Assembly (NCBI GenBank): GCA_003439945.1
Contig: QVRM01006771.1
Span: 248,001-312,000 of the forward strand
Length of the DNA stretch: 64,000 bases
Reading direction: 5' to 3'
Source: Dermanyssus gallinae
Lineage: Eukaryota > Arthropoda > Arachnida > Mesostigmata > Dermanyssidae
This document shows positions 51,770 through 57,851 of the stretch, in pieces; position 1 is the first letter of the stretch; every line of letters begins with the position of its first letter. A program made the translations under genes and the position numbers. A model generated the notes under the pieces. The model was not told the DNA's origin. It did not search any database and was given only the letters and a program-made list of their open reading frames with translations.

Positions 51770-53099
51770 GGTGGTGCACTAATCGAAGATAGAGTCGATT
51801 GTTCTCTGAATTATTTCCCACTTGCTCTTTGTTTACTTAACAAATGACCCATACAGTTTCCAAGATCATCTGCGCAAAGTTCGTGTTTAGTGGTTCCGGG
51901 TGAAACGTTTCTAAGGTCTAATGTGTATACTCAGAATAATAAGACGAGGCATGATCTTTGAAACACACTCGAGGGATACAGCCACTACTACGGACTAAAA
52001 CCGCTGTTGACCCGCACACAGAACGTTTGATTGTTTAGATTACCTGATATACATGAAACAGTGTCTATATTTACATACATACTTTTTATAAACGTTTACT
52101 ATGGTTTACTCTGTTAAAAATTAGAGAAACATAAATTCAAATACTTTTTTGTTAATATAATGAACCCATTTTGGGTCCTTTTAGATATCTATGTTGCTGT
52201 GGATTTTCCTTTAGTAAAGCCATGTTACCGCTTGCCACGCACTCCCTTAGGCTGCATAAAGCTAAGCACGTAATCCGCAAGTATTTTTTTAACATTATAC
52301 AATCTATTGGTCATTGAACCACTGGTCTATATTAATAATCAACATTCGACGACTTGAATACTTTTTATGTTCAGGCGTAATTACGATTTATCGGAAAAAA
52401 TCGGACATAATAACATCTTTCTAGGCCCTGGCATAAATTAACGTCTCCGTCTAACCATTAATAACACAGCGTTTGACATTTCCAATAGCGCTTATCGCAA
52501 GTGTTTTAAGGCGCTTCACATTGATGGTGCCAACGACAAAAACTAGTCGTAAAACTACTAGTATACTAGTCGTATTTGTAGGAGAATGGCTCTTGATTGC
52601 CAATGTGGTACTCTTGTTTGAGCAAGTGCTCCATTCACCAGACATTACCTTGTCAAAGAGTGATTTCTTTCCGTCCGTAGCTCCTGCCCTTGACTCTTGA
52701 GCCTCATGGCAGATTATTTAACCGCTGTACACAGAGGCGCCCTATCATCTACCTTCGACTGATGGTGCCACCACGATGCGTGCTCGGCGTTGCTTACCTT
52801 CGACGTTCATCGCTGAGCAGTTCGCGCAGAACGCTGTCGTAAATGTACTGAACGGCGTCGGTGGTCACGTTGCCATTCGTACCATAGTAGTACTGTTCGA
52901 CGGTCTTCAGCCAACCGAGGTCCATGTGCGAGTGAGGCACAAGATGTACATTGTAAAACTGCACATCAGCGTCGTCGGCGTCGTCGTCGTCATCATCATT
53001 GTGGTGACCTACGTGAGGGCACTGCACGCACTGAGGTCGAGCTGCCTTCACGCAAAGTAGCGCCGCCACCACCATCAGTATCGTATGGAATGGTGGCAT
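32247..53099 (-). CDS. MAN2B1: lysosomal alpha-mannosidase, complete 11-exon gene
   Basis: Glycoside hydrolase family 38 enzyme that removes alpha-linked mannose from N-glycans during lysosomal glycoprotein breakdown. Exons (- strand): 53099-52798, 42506-42311, 42159-41955, 38993-38831, 38357-37945, 37520-37359, 34930-34684, 34512-34328, 34080-33827, 33706-33507, 32808-32247. Splice phases agree at all ten junctions and the joined frame is 962 residues, close to the family's roughly 1,000. A signal peptide ([19 protein letters not shown]) fits secretory entry. Zinc ligands His and Asp lie in HSHMDLGW, the catalytic nucleophile Asp in WQIDPFGHS, and a further zinc His in [10 protein letters not shown]. 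Conserved later blocks include [12 protein letters not shown]...VAGNFYPIN and LTDRSQGGS. Asp/Asn/Gly-rich insertions occur in exons 1, 5 and 11. The exon 10 donor (GG|GTTGGA) is unusual. Introns hold a mariner, SINEs, LINE remnants and a 5-kb LINE, none breaking an exon. Confidence 0.93.
33507..33706 (-). CDS. MAN2B1: alpha-mannosidase exon 10
   Basis: Acceptor TAACTTGCAG; encodes [18 protein letters not shown], then [18 protein letters not shown] and [12 protein letters not shown], very well conserved. The donor GG|GTTGGA is weak beyond GT, but the phase (2) joins exon 11 correctly. Confidence 0.9.
33827..34080 (-). CDS. MAN2B1: alpha-mannosidase exon 9
   Basis: Acceptor CCTTCAAACAG; begins [15 protein letters not shown], then [14 protein letters not shown] and [12 protein letters not shown], all standard lysosomal mannosidase blocks. 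The frame stays open 5' of the acceptor, but those extra residues do not resemble the family. Donor GAC|GTGAGT, phase 0. Confidence 0.9.
34328..34512 (-). CDS. MAN2B1: alpha-mannosidase exon 8
   Basis: Acceptor TTGCATGCAG; encodes [20 protein letters not shown]. The C-terminal part is poorly conserved and was placed by splice phase. Donor CAAG|GTGGGA, phase 1. Confidence 0.85.
34684..34930 (-). CDS. MAN2B1: alpha-mannosidase exon 7
   Basis: Acceptor CCCTCAACAG; encodes [11 protein letters not shown] (Cys pair and glycosylation-type Asn) and [20 protein letters not shown], the start of the beta-sandwich part. Donor GCCG|GTGAGC, phase 2. Confidence 0.9.
35255..35313 (-). mobile_element. tRNA-derived SINE, copy 4 (head only)
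   Basis: The reverse complement reads ACCCGGCGGCGTGGTGGGTG...GTCTGTGCCTCGCGGCCGGAGGAGACAT, matching the 5' head of the SINE family including box A. Box B and the tail are absent. It lies in alpha-mannosidase intron 7-side DNA. Confidence 0.7.
35402..35432. repeat. (TA)n microsatellite at the mariner insertion site
   Basis: TA run directly abutting the mariner end, consistent with mariner's TA target preference. Confidence 0.9.
35430..36762 (-). mobile_element. full-length mariner DNA transposon
   Basis: About 1.33 kb with terminal inverted repeats of roughly 30 bases: the left end carries GTTCAAAACGTATCGCGACT (35441-35460), and the right end carries its reverse complement near 36,721-36,741. 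The outermost bases differ slightly between ends (ATGGTG against CGGTGTG). TA dinucleotides flank both ends. The size and single transposase frame are those of a complete mariner. It lies in alpha-mannosidase intron 6, same orientation as the gene. Confidence 0.9.
35487..36548 (-). CDS. mariner transposase, uninterrupted
   Basis: 353 residues from ATG at 36548-36546 ([17 protein letters not shown]), the usual mariner length. The open frame extends 15 codons further upstream, but the internal ATG matches the family start. N-terminal helix-turn-helix DNA-binding region (residues about 1-110, with [15 protein letters not shown] linker), then the catalytic D,D34D triad: [25 protein letters not shown] and [12 protein letters not shown], with exactly 34 residues between the second and third Asp. 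No frameshift or stop. The enzyme cuts and pastes the element at TA sites. Whether it is active cannot be told from sequence; near-identical ends and an open frame suggest a fairly recent arrival. Confidence 0.95.
   Translation of the reverse strand: MDQRTCIKFCVKNEIKCADAFRMLTVAYGEATLDRSNVYRWYKMFSEGREDVNDEERAGRPSTSTTDEKINEVEKMVLANRRITVREVAEDLNISIGSCHSIFINDLGMRRVAAKFVPKLLNCDQKQHRMNIANEMLDSVRDDPNLLQRVITGDESWVYGYDVETKAQSSQWKLPHEPRPKKARQVRSNVKVLLTVFFDCRGVVHHEFLPQGRTVNKEYYLQVMRNLRKAIRQKRPDLWKNKNWLLHHDNAPAHTSLLVREFLAKNNTLMMPQPPYSPDLAPCDFFLSPRLMRPMKGRRYATLDEIKTASKEELNKIKKNGFLKCFEDWKNRWHKCIISHGDYFEGDKIDIHE
36770..37230. other. Intron sequence with possible LINE debris
   Basis: On the + strand near 37,030-37,175 a short frame reads [20 protein letters not shown] then [10 protein letters not shown], which has the look of a LINE tail, but it is too short to assign. 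Otherwise unremarkable intron DNA. Confidence 0.25.
37359..37520 (-). CDS. MAN2B1: alpha-mannosidase exon 6 (zinc His)
   Basis: Contains [19 protein letters not shown], the conserved HHD block that supplies a zinc-binding His. Acceptor GGGTGTAG, donor CTTG|GTAAGT, phase 1. Confidence 0.92.
37601..37647. repeat. (TA)n microsatellite in alpha-mannosidase intron 5
   Basis: Pure TA run of about 47 bases between exons 6 and 5. Confidence 0.95.
37945..38357 (-). CDS. MAN2B1: alpha-mannosidase exon 5
   Basis: Largest internal exon. Holds [18 protein letters not shown], a Gly/Asn/Asp-rich insertion around 38,210-38,270, [10 protein letters not shown], and ADFFPYGY...[17 protein letters not shown], the substrate-site block. 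Donor ATCG|GTGAGT, phase 1. Confidence 0.92.
38831..38993 (-). CDS. MAN2B1: alpha-mannosidase exon 4
   Basis: Acceptor TTTCTTTCAG; contains [18 protein letters not shown], corresponding to the family's PPxxLCWDVxCxDxP block with its disulphide cysteines. Donor ACAG|GTACGT, phase 2. Confidence 0.92.
39099..39175. repeat. (TA)n-(GA)n compound microsatellite
   Basis: TA run 39099-39141 followed immediately by a GA run to about 39,175. Confidence 0.95.
39255..40760 (-). pseudogene. decayed LINE ORF2 (RT to 3' end), copy 2 of the 31-kb repeat family
   Basis: Read on the - strand, frame-broken pieces occur in LINE order: [17 protein letters not shown] followed by YEGVLWL (RT block before the catalytic box, near 40,340-40,290; the box itself seems lost), [11 protein letters not shown] and [14 protein letters not shown] (near 40,060-39,950), [34 protein letters not shown] (near 39,750), and a [18 protein letters not shown] zinc-knuckle-like end (near 39,540). 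These are features of I/Jockey/R1-group elements. Many stops and shifts make it dead. Its 3' 650 bases are shared with 31,040-31,620. Confidence 0.65.
41080..41300 (-). mobile_element. possible third, diverged copy of the LINE 3'-end repeat
   Basis: GGTCGGTACCCGCAGCCATC and GTGTGGGACTCTCATCCATTAAA resemble the stretch at 39,325-39,365 of the LINE 3' end. The match is short and diverged. Confidence 0.35.
41955..42159 (-). CDS. MAN2B1: alpha-mannosidase exon 3 (catalytic Asp)
   Basis: Acceptor TATTTCACAG; begins [20 protein letters not shown], with the catalytic nucleophile Asp in IDPFGHS, followed by [11 protein letters not shown]. Donor ACCG|GTAAGG, phase 1. Confidence 0.93.
42311..42506 (-). 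CDS. MAN2B1: alpha-mannosidase exon 2
   Basis: Acceptor GTGTGTGAAG ends at 42507. The single leading G completes Arg from exon 1, giving [16 protein letters not shown] and, later, [17 protein letters not shown]. Donor CAG|GTTAGT, phase 0. An alternative acceptor 20 bases further in would lose the conserved F-I-x-V-E strand and breaks phase. Confidence 0.9.
43394..43409. repeat. target-site duplication of the 5-kb LINE, left copy
   Basis: TTGCTTCGAGTAATAC, identical over 16 bases to 48370-48385. Confidence 0.9.
43473..46257 (-). pseudogene. LINE ORF2: endonuclease + reverse transcriptase, broken
   Basis: The frame starts near 46,257 inside ORF1's end (LLIAQ), then meets TAG where the family normally has Trp (Q-W-N-C). 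The APE-type endonuclease follows: [29 protein letters not shown], and a final block GGHFKNHLP in which the catalytic Asp of S-D-H is Asn. Reverse transcriptase spans about 45,200-44,100: [17 protein letters not shown] then TAG (44820-44818, expected Tyr) then [50 protein letters not shown] and the catalytic [12 protein letters not shown]. Near 43,600 a one-base shift separates the body from the terminal zinc-knuckle-like [16 protein letters not shown], with the stop at 43475-43473. Apart from these lesions it reads through cleanly, implying a young dead copy. Confidence 0.88.
46245..47510 (-). CDS. LINE ORF1: PHD finger + SGNH-hydrolase-like protein
   Basis: 421 residues, intact. Residues about 10-60 form a PHD-type zinc finger: [20 protein letters not shown], then AIHFTCL and WKCRLC (Cys4-His-Cys3 pattern). 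A charged, mostly helical stretch follows (about 65-125). Residues about 130-300 look like an SGNH/GDSL esterase: [12 protein letters not shown] gives the GDS nucleophile block, [10 protein letters not shown] the second block, and [13 protein letters not shown] the third. The usual D-x-x-H block appears as [21 protein letters not shown], without the His. The C-terminus is Arg/Lys/Ser-rich, as expected for nucleic-acid binding. In CR1-like elements this protein is thought to act as chaperone and membrane- or RNA-binding partner of ORF2. The stop TAA overlaps the start of the ORF2 frame. Confidence 0.9.
   Translation of the reverse strand: MAGNADGLKSCSRCAERIDGLVLHCGVCERAIHFTCLLEDEKAMDMSSTARWKCRLCAMPAANMDIREFMTSLEKVAISHEMMSCMVFFCQRMLALEKEVASCKRPRQEKEEDMQLVREEAAGAQPLAQPPKKTALLIGDSAVGAFRPALKQLLPRKATMIVRSCSKPGIKEIIKEAEDAIEKAAPGPVCVALHDGYHECGNFEGNDFIEATVEFAKQLKVVRPGSQLSVLSVPLFNQDCKAANEALSLRAAAAGFVYVPLTQIQRQVVERGSYSYKGEPAKKAALAIARRVKDFLGVSLRDPSKVSNDQTTHQSKHSGTKDKHSVDKSAVDGIKTALRQLLRERPSQSSNRSPGEIRGAQTRRRHRPRYEGKHQKDRQDNSEFRAPPRDTLYDHLAAALRDSTRRSRPRSKGRGRNGNRS
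48370..48385. repeat. target-site duplication of the 5-kb LINE, right copy
   Basis: TTGCTTCGAGTAATAC, identical to 43394-43409. Confidence 0.9.
50340..50560 (-). pseudogene. possible LINE ORF2 tail remnant
   Basis: The - strand reads [20 protein letters not shown], then [12 protein letters not shown] and, after a shift, [16 protein letters not shown]. This resembles the Cys/His tail of R1/I-type LINE ORF2. Short and frame-broken, so only tentative. Confidence 0.35.
51122..51171. repeat. 12-bp-arm inverted repeat
   Basis: ACTCGTGATATA and its exact reverse complement TATATCACGAGT lie about 25 bases apart in AT-rich DNA. Confidence 0.8.
51726..51766. repeat. (TA)n microsatellite in alpha-mannosidase intron 1
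   Basis: Pure TA run. Confidence 0.95.
52798..53099 (-). CDS. MAN2B1: alpha-mannosidase exon 1
   Basis: ATG at 53099-53097, signal peptide of about 20 residues, a Cys pair (CVQCPH), a run of Asp codons, then [18 protein letters not shown], the first zinc-binding block of GH38 (His-x-Asp kept; the residue between is Met where mammals have Asp). Donor AAG|GTAAGC. Leaves in phase 2. Confidence 0.92.
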
Positions 53100-54941
53100 T
53101 GTTTAGACGCCCGAGTCGTCTCCTAGATCACTGTCTCCGGCCGGGTCGAGTCTGCCCTGGTCCGCCTGTCTATCGTCTGTCTGGGCAAACGGATATTGCT
53201 CTATGACAGATCTATTGCTGTCTGCTCTGCTCTAGCAGTGTGGCTGGCAGTTCCTAGTCGAAAGCTCCGCTAAAGACGCTATGCACTCATCATTTGCCGA
53301 TCTTCTTCAACGACCGTTGACTCTCCAACACTCGCCAGCTAACACCGCTCTGCCCCGTACACTGACTGACAGAGCCAGAGCAACGCAAGCGGCGGCGGCG
53401 GCCTATCGTGGCTTGTCGACGAACGGCCGCTGGCCGACGAACGGCCGCTGGCCGACGAACCGTCATTGCGTCTGACTCTGTGATACCGGGTCAATGCGTG
53501 CTCGCACTTCTGCCAGCGCTCGCCCATTGGCTGCTCTTGCTTATCTGGCGAGGGGTGATGGTCAAAAACCGTCGTTGTCGTCGTCGTCGTTGTCGTCGTT
53601 GAAAAGGATCGATAACAACAAACCGTACGCAAGGACCGCTGCCGGGCAAGGAGTGGCGTTCGGTTAATCGAATCTATTTGTCGGTTGTCTGTCGGTCTAA
53701 TCGCAGTAATAAGCTGGCTGCGTACGCTCATCGCCCAACGCCAATCCCCAACCCCAGCGCGAAGTACCGCACGCCATGAACAACAGCAACAACAACAACA
53801 GCGGCTAGAGGCTAAACGTGTAGAATAATTGTGCTCCGGAAGTTTTGCAGAGTTGACGGGCGCATTAATTTATGAAATAAGTTTAACGGTAGAATAAATT
53901 GACTCTTCTATGTATATTCAGTCTCTAACAATCGAAATTGAAAATCTTTAGTTCAGAGTGATTTACTTAACACAATATTCGTTGGCATATCCGAAGATTC
54001 AATGAAATTTACTACCGTCTCACGTATCTAGACGACACACTTGCTGGCCAGTACTTCTCAGCATGCCTGAGGTTCTGAGATTTTAAGTTGCAATGCCGTG
54101 ACCTGTTATTAGGTTATTTCAATGTTCGATGCTACTGCATCGAACAATCGTAAGGGCTTCTTCCCACATAGACGCTCTGTCAATACTGCGAATTTATACA
54201 GACGTAAGCTCGTTCATTTCAATCCGGTCCACAGTTCGGCGGTATGGGCTACCAGAAACTAAATGGTGTAAACGTGTTGCAGAAAAGTTGTGGAAAGTTG
54301 TCACATGCGGTCACAACCGGCATTGCATTAAATCCGTAACTAATACCCTCACAAAATGGATTGGAATTGTGCATTGAAAGCTGTCTTTCGAAAAGCATGC
54401 CGAGACGATGATATAGCCGGCAACTCTCGTACCAACGAGACTCCAACTTGCAACGCAGCTCAACGACGAAACAATAAAACATAGTTTTTGTTTGCTCAAC
54501 GTTAAGCAAATACCTATGTATCCATATACAAACAAATACTATATTAAATTTTAGGAGTACAGAGTACTTGTTGTTAAATTGTATTCCTTAAACTCTAACA
54601 TAAGCCAGTACTTTGACTCCCGCAAAACCCTTTTTAGAATCGCTTTTAAAACGCAATAAAGATACCGGCTTAATTTTTTATCTCGGGCAAATAGTTTTAA
54701 CGTGTCGCTTCCATTTTCGCCAAAAGCTGTGTAAGCATTAAATCGTTAATCATTGCTTTTCACTTCAGTATATGACGAGAAAATTTGGCACAGCTTTTTG
54801 CACACGCACGGCTTAAACAATGCCAAACCTGCATAGGTAAACCATGGTCTGCACTGCGCCCATAACCAACTAGTCTAAATGTTTGCTTTATCGTTTGAAT
54901 AGAAGTTAAGAAATAATCACCTTTATCATCTTAAAAAAATC
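53100..54941. other. Upstream flank of the alpha-mannosidase gene
   Basis: Presumably contains the promoter and 5' UTR of the - strand gene, but I cannot point to a TATA box or initiator. It holds an 18-bp tandem repeat (53,417-53,460) and CGT and CAA microsatellites near 53.58 and 53.78 kb. The rest looks unique and AT-rich, with no supported gene. Confidence 0.5.
53417..53460 (+). repeat. 18-bp tandem repeat
   Basis: CGACGAACGGCCGCTGGC occurs about 2.4 times in perfect tandem, with a six-base palindrome CGGCCG in each unit. Confidence 0.9.
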
Positions 54942-55116
54942 TTTTCGGGGCTGACTCTCAGTCAAGATTTAACGTCCATGGGACTGATTTTCTCATTGCT
55001 TCATAGACGGACTCCCATAAATACAAATGTGCAACGGTGGGGCTCGATCCCGCGTACCTGCTATGTGTCCCCTCCGGTTGCGAGGCGCAGACTTAAGCCA
55101 CCACGCCACCGGGCTC
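54942..55116 (-). mobile_element. tRNA-derived SINE, copy 2
   Basis: The reverse complement matches copy 1 along its whole length: GAGCCCGGTGGCGTGGTGG (head, box A), GGATCGAGCCCCACCGTTGC (box B with one change, GGATCGAGCC), GTATTTATGGGAGTCCGT, and the tail GTTAAATCTTGACTGAGAG, TCAGCCCCGAAAAG. Confidence 0.85.
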
Positions 55117-56937
55117 GACACCTTTACCATCTTGGCAAAGGCTAACGCCAACTGATTGAAGACATTGCGTGCGGCATTATGGTCTAGTCATTTAAGTCAA
55201 ACGTTACGCCTGAAGGTGACACGTGAAGAAAGGCACGTTCGCTAATAAAGCCAACTGGCTTGGGTATTAGATATACGACGATGAGCTAGCCAACTCCCAG
55301 GCGGCGTTATTGCATCCAATTAGACTCGTCACTCGATTAGTTTGGTAGCAAACGTGCCCCGCGCAAGGATATCAGCGGACGACTATCCGAAGCGCGGGTT
55401 GCGAATTTAATCCCAGCTCCCTTGTAGCGCGCTGGAATCGACGAGCTGCCCTAGGTGACTGCGTAAGCGCGAACAGCTAAAGATTGCCACCAAAAGGGCG
55501 CCTCGTGTTCACGCAATGCATTTAGTGAACAGCGCATTGCAGGTCTTCCCTTGCTGCAGTTGGATACGAAACTGCATTATTTTCCGCTTTCCCTGACCGC
55601 GAATGATGGCTGCCGCGGCTCTGCTGTGCGGTCGTAAAGCCTTTTGCTCGAAATCGTTTACTCATTGCGTCAACCTAAGAGCGGCTCGACCCGGACGACT
55701 TACGGCTCCTGGTCGGCGGCCATAGAGGTAGGGAATAATGGAGAAGGTGTACATACAAGGCGTGTGTATAGAGACATATCTTGCTGTGCATCTCTTGCTG
55801 GTTGATCACATAACCGATGCCCACCTGCAGAACCCCAGCACTAATATATTTGAGACAGTGACGTTCCATACGGGTGGTTTATTGCGTTTACAGCCTCGAC
55901 TATCCAATCGTTGGGGCGCCGTTGAAAGTCCTTGTTTTTTTACTGTTAAGCCCAGGGGTGACTCTGTCCAAGGGTCTGGATTGAACGGCGCCGTTGCACT
56001 TCGTTGGGTTTTGCTGCACTCCGCAGTACGGTTCGAACGCACGTAGGTTGCTTATGTCACGGATTGATGGATTGCGGTCGAGGAGTGTAGTGTTGTCCGG
56101 GTTCAAATATTGCGTTTGTTAGAGTTGAAAGTTCAACTTTAATATGCAGCATTTCTTGTTACTTTGGACAAACGTACGGGCTGTATGGGTAATGACTTCG
56201 ACTCCATCATTGGTAGCTTACTTCATCTGTCGGAGTTGAATATAGGCTCAACATAAATGCTAGATAACAAAACCCTTGTGGCTAGCGTTCTCAGAGTGCA
56301 CCCTACAACGACAGTCACGTCTCTACAATTCCCCATATAGCGCCTTTCGTGTGGTATCTAGTACACTTTGCGTACCGTCGCGCATGATATTGCATACCGC
56401 CACAAGATGCCGTAGAGGAGCCTGGGTTGGAAGCCTGTCACGTCGAAGGTGTTTGTTGTTTTGGTCTTTGACGCCTTAGTAAGACATTCTAGATGACCTC
56501 TAGATGACCTTGTACTGTTCCGTGGAAGACTTCCATCGCCTTAGGAGTAACGGTATGAAACTACCGCTTAATCTCATCGGCTGAATAAAATAGCCGACTC
56601 ATGGGTGACAAAATATAGCAGTACCTTGTCGCCTGTGAGTGAACGGGAATGTTAAACCAATAAAAATCTGATTACTCCGCATACATTAAAATCGGTCGGG
56701 CTCTCATGCTTAGCAGTACGTGCAAGCTCATCTCTTGTCAGCGTCCGCTTGGTCCTGCACGCTATCTCGTGTCAAGGCTATCAAAGATAGCTATTCCTTC
56801 GATCTAGGTCGCTAGGCTTTGGTGTGAGGTTGGTTATATACGTTTCCCTGTAAAACCTTCGAGGCGAAAGCTCTTTAAAATTTAGATGGATTTATTATGC
56901 GAATGGCATGTATACCTAAATGCGTACCCCCCTTTTA
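55117..56937. other. Intergenic, nothing recognised
   Basis: No supported gene. Short open frames near 55.7-56.1 kb on both strands show no family resemblance I can name. A small 12-base tandem (TCTAGATGACC...) occurs near 56,490. Confidence 0.5.
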
Positions 56938-56984
56938 TATTGTAGGATAGCAGTGTCCTTAACGGACACTGTTATCCTACAATA
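56938..56984. repeat. 21-bp-arm palindrome at an LTR-like end
   Basis: Arms 56938-56958 and 56964-56984 are complementary at 20 of 21 positions around TTAAC. Each arm, read from outside in, begins TATTGTAGGATA and continues CAGTGTCC. The left arm is the start of the LTR-like repeat found again at 63,705. Confidence 0.92.
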
Positions 56985-57115
56985 TACCAGCGCGGGCATA
57001 GACAGCGTTGGTTAGCGGCAATGCCGAAGCAAGCTAAATAAATGGCGCCAATTAGAAGATGCCGCCACCCTACTAGAGAAGACGCCGGGATGTCACTAAA
57101 TGCGCGGGAAATCTG
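56941..57115 (+). mobile_element. partial LTR-like repeat, left copy
   Basis: From TGTAGGATAGCAGTGTCC onwards, and after the hairpin from CAGCGCGGGCATAGACAGCG to GGGAAATCTGTG, it matches 63,705-63,862 at roughly nine bases in ten. The part with the promoter and AATAAA present in the right copy is missing here. Confidence 0.7.
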
Positions 57116-57116
57116 T

Positions 57117-57350
57117 GGATGACGACAACGGTGGATTGCGGACGATACGGGTAGGTGCCGAGTGCCGAGTAGCGGAAAGCTGAAGGGCCGGCGGAATGAA
57201 GCGGACAAAGACCAGCGGCAGAGCGAGAACCCGGAGCGGGTGGATGCCAGGTGGAACGGATGGAAGGGGATGACGATGTTGATGGTGGTGTCCATTCATG
57301 CATGTTCGTGGGCCGGCCGTACGTGCAAAGCCATTACGTGTCCCGTCAAT
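57117..57350 (+). repeat. internal repeat shared with 63,153-63,390
   Basis: Shared blocks: TGGATTGC(G/A)GGACGATACG-like, GGGCCGGCGGAA(T/C)GAAGCGGA, GGCAG(A/G)GCGAGAAC, GGATGGATGCCAGG-like. In the left copy it directly follows the LTR-like piece; in the right copy it lies upstream of the LTR. Confidence 0.7.
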
Positions 57351-57851
57351 GCCCGTAGCAGCAGCAGCAGCAGAAGCGGCAGCACCAGGGCATTGGCAGC
57401 AACGACATTAGCAAATGCTGAACGTGAGCGTCGTGGTCGTCGTCGTCGTCGCCGTCTGCTGGAGCTCCTGCTGATGACGCTGCTGTTGCTGGCCTCGACG
57501 GTGTCATCTAACTTGTAAAATGCACATCATCAGACACACACACAGCAATAGTAAAAGCTCGTGCGTGCTTGAGCTCAACGCTCGAAACGCATCACGATCG
57601 AACATCGGCGTTGTCGTCCTCGTCATTGAGCTCGTGTCTGGGATCTGTTGATGATCGGACGTGTTTCTTCGAGCTCCCGAAAATCACCGAGAATCTCGTC
57701 ATTTGCAACATTAGGTAGGGCAAATTACTCAACAAATGAAGTGTACAAGCTGATCCCTCGTGCTCAGACGCAAGTATTCCAGATTTTCAGACCCGTTTCA
57801 GACCAGTGTTTTTCACCTTCGACGCGCACATCGACCTGCATTCCCGCAGTG

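Larger units (their letters stand above)
48386..52797. other. Remaining alpha-mannosidase intron 1
   Basis: No gene recognised. It includes a locally duplicated block near 49,745-49,920 (two diverged copies of AACGTTGAGGTTT...GCTGTGGCTGTT about 110 bases apart), possible LINE debris near 50,340-50,560, an inverted repeat near 51.1 kb and a TA run near 51.7 kb. Confidence 0.5.

Noticed and set aside
55806..56106. Box-B-like GTTCGAACC on the - strand as another SINE
   Set aside because: No box A at the right distance and no match to the SINE family tail.
57597..57851. Upstream start at 57,648 for the CR1/L2-like ORF1
   Set aside because: The 68 extra residues have no ORF1 character; the ATG at 57,852 begins the recognisable protein.
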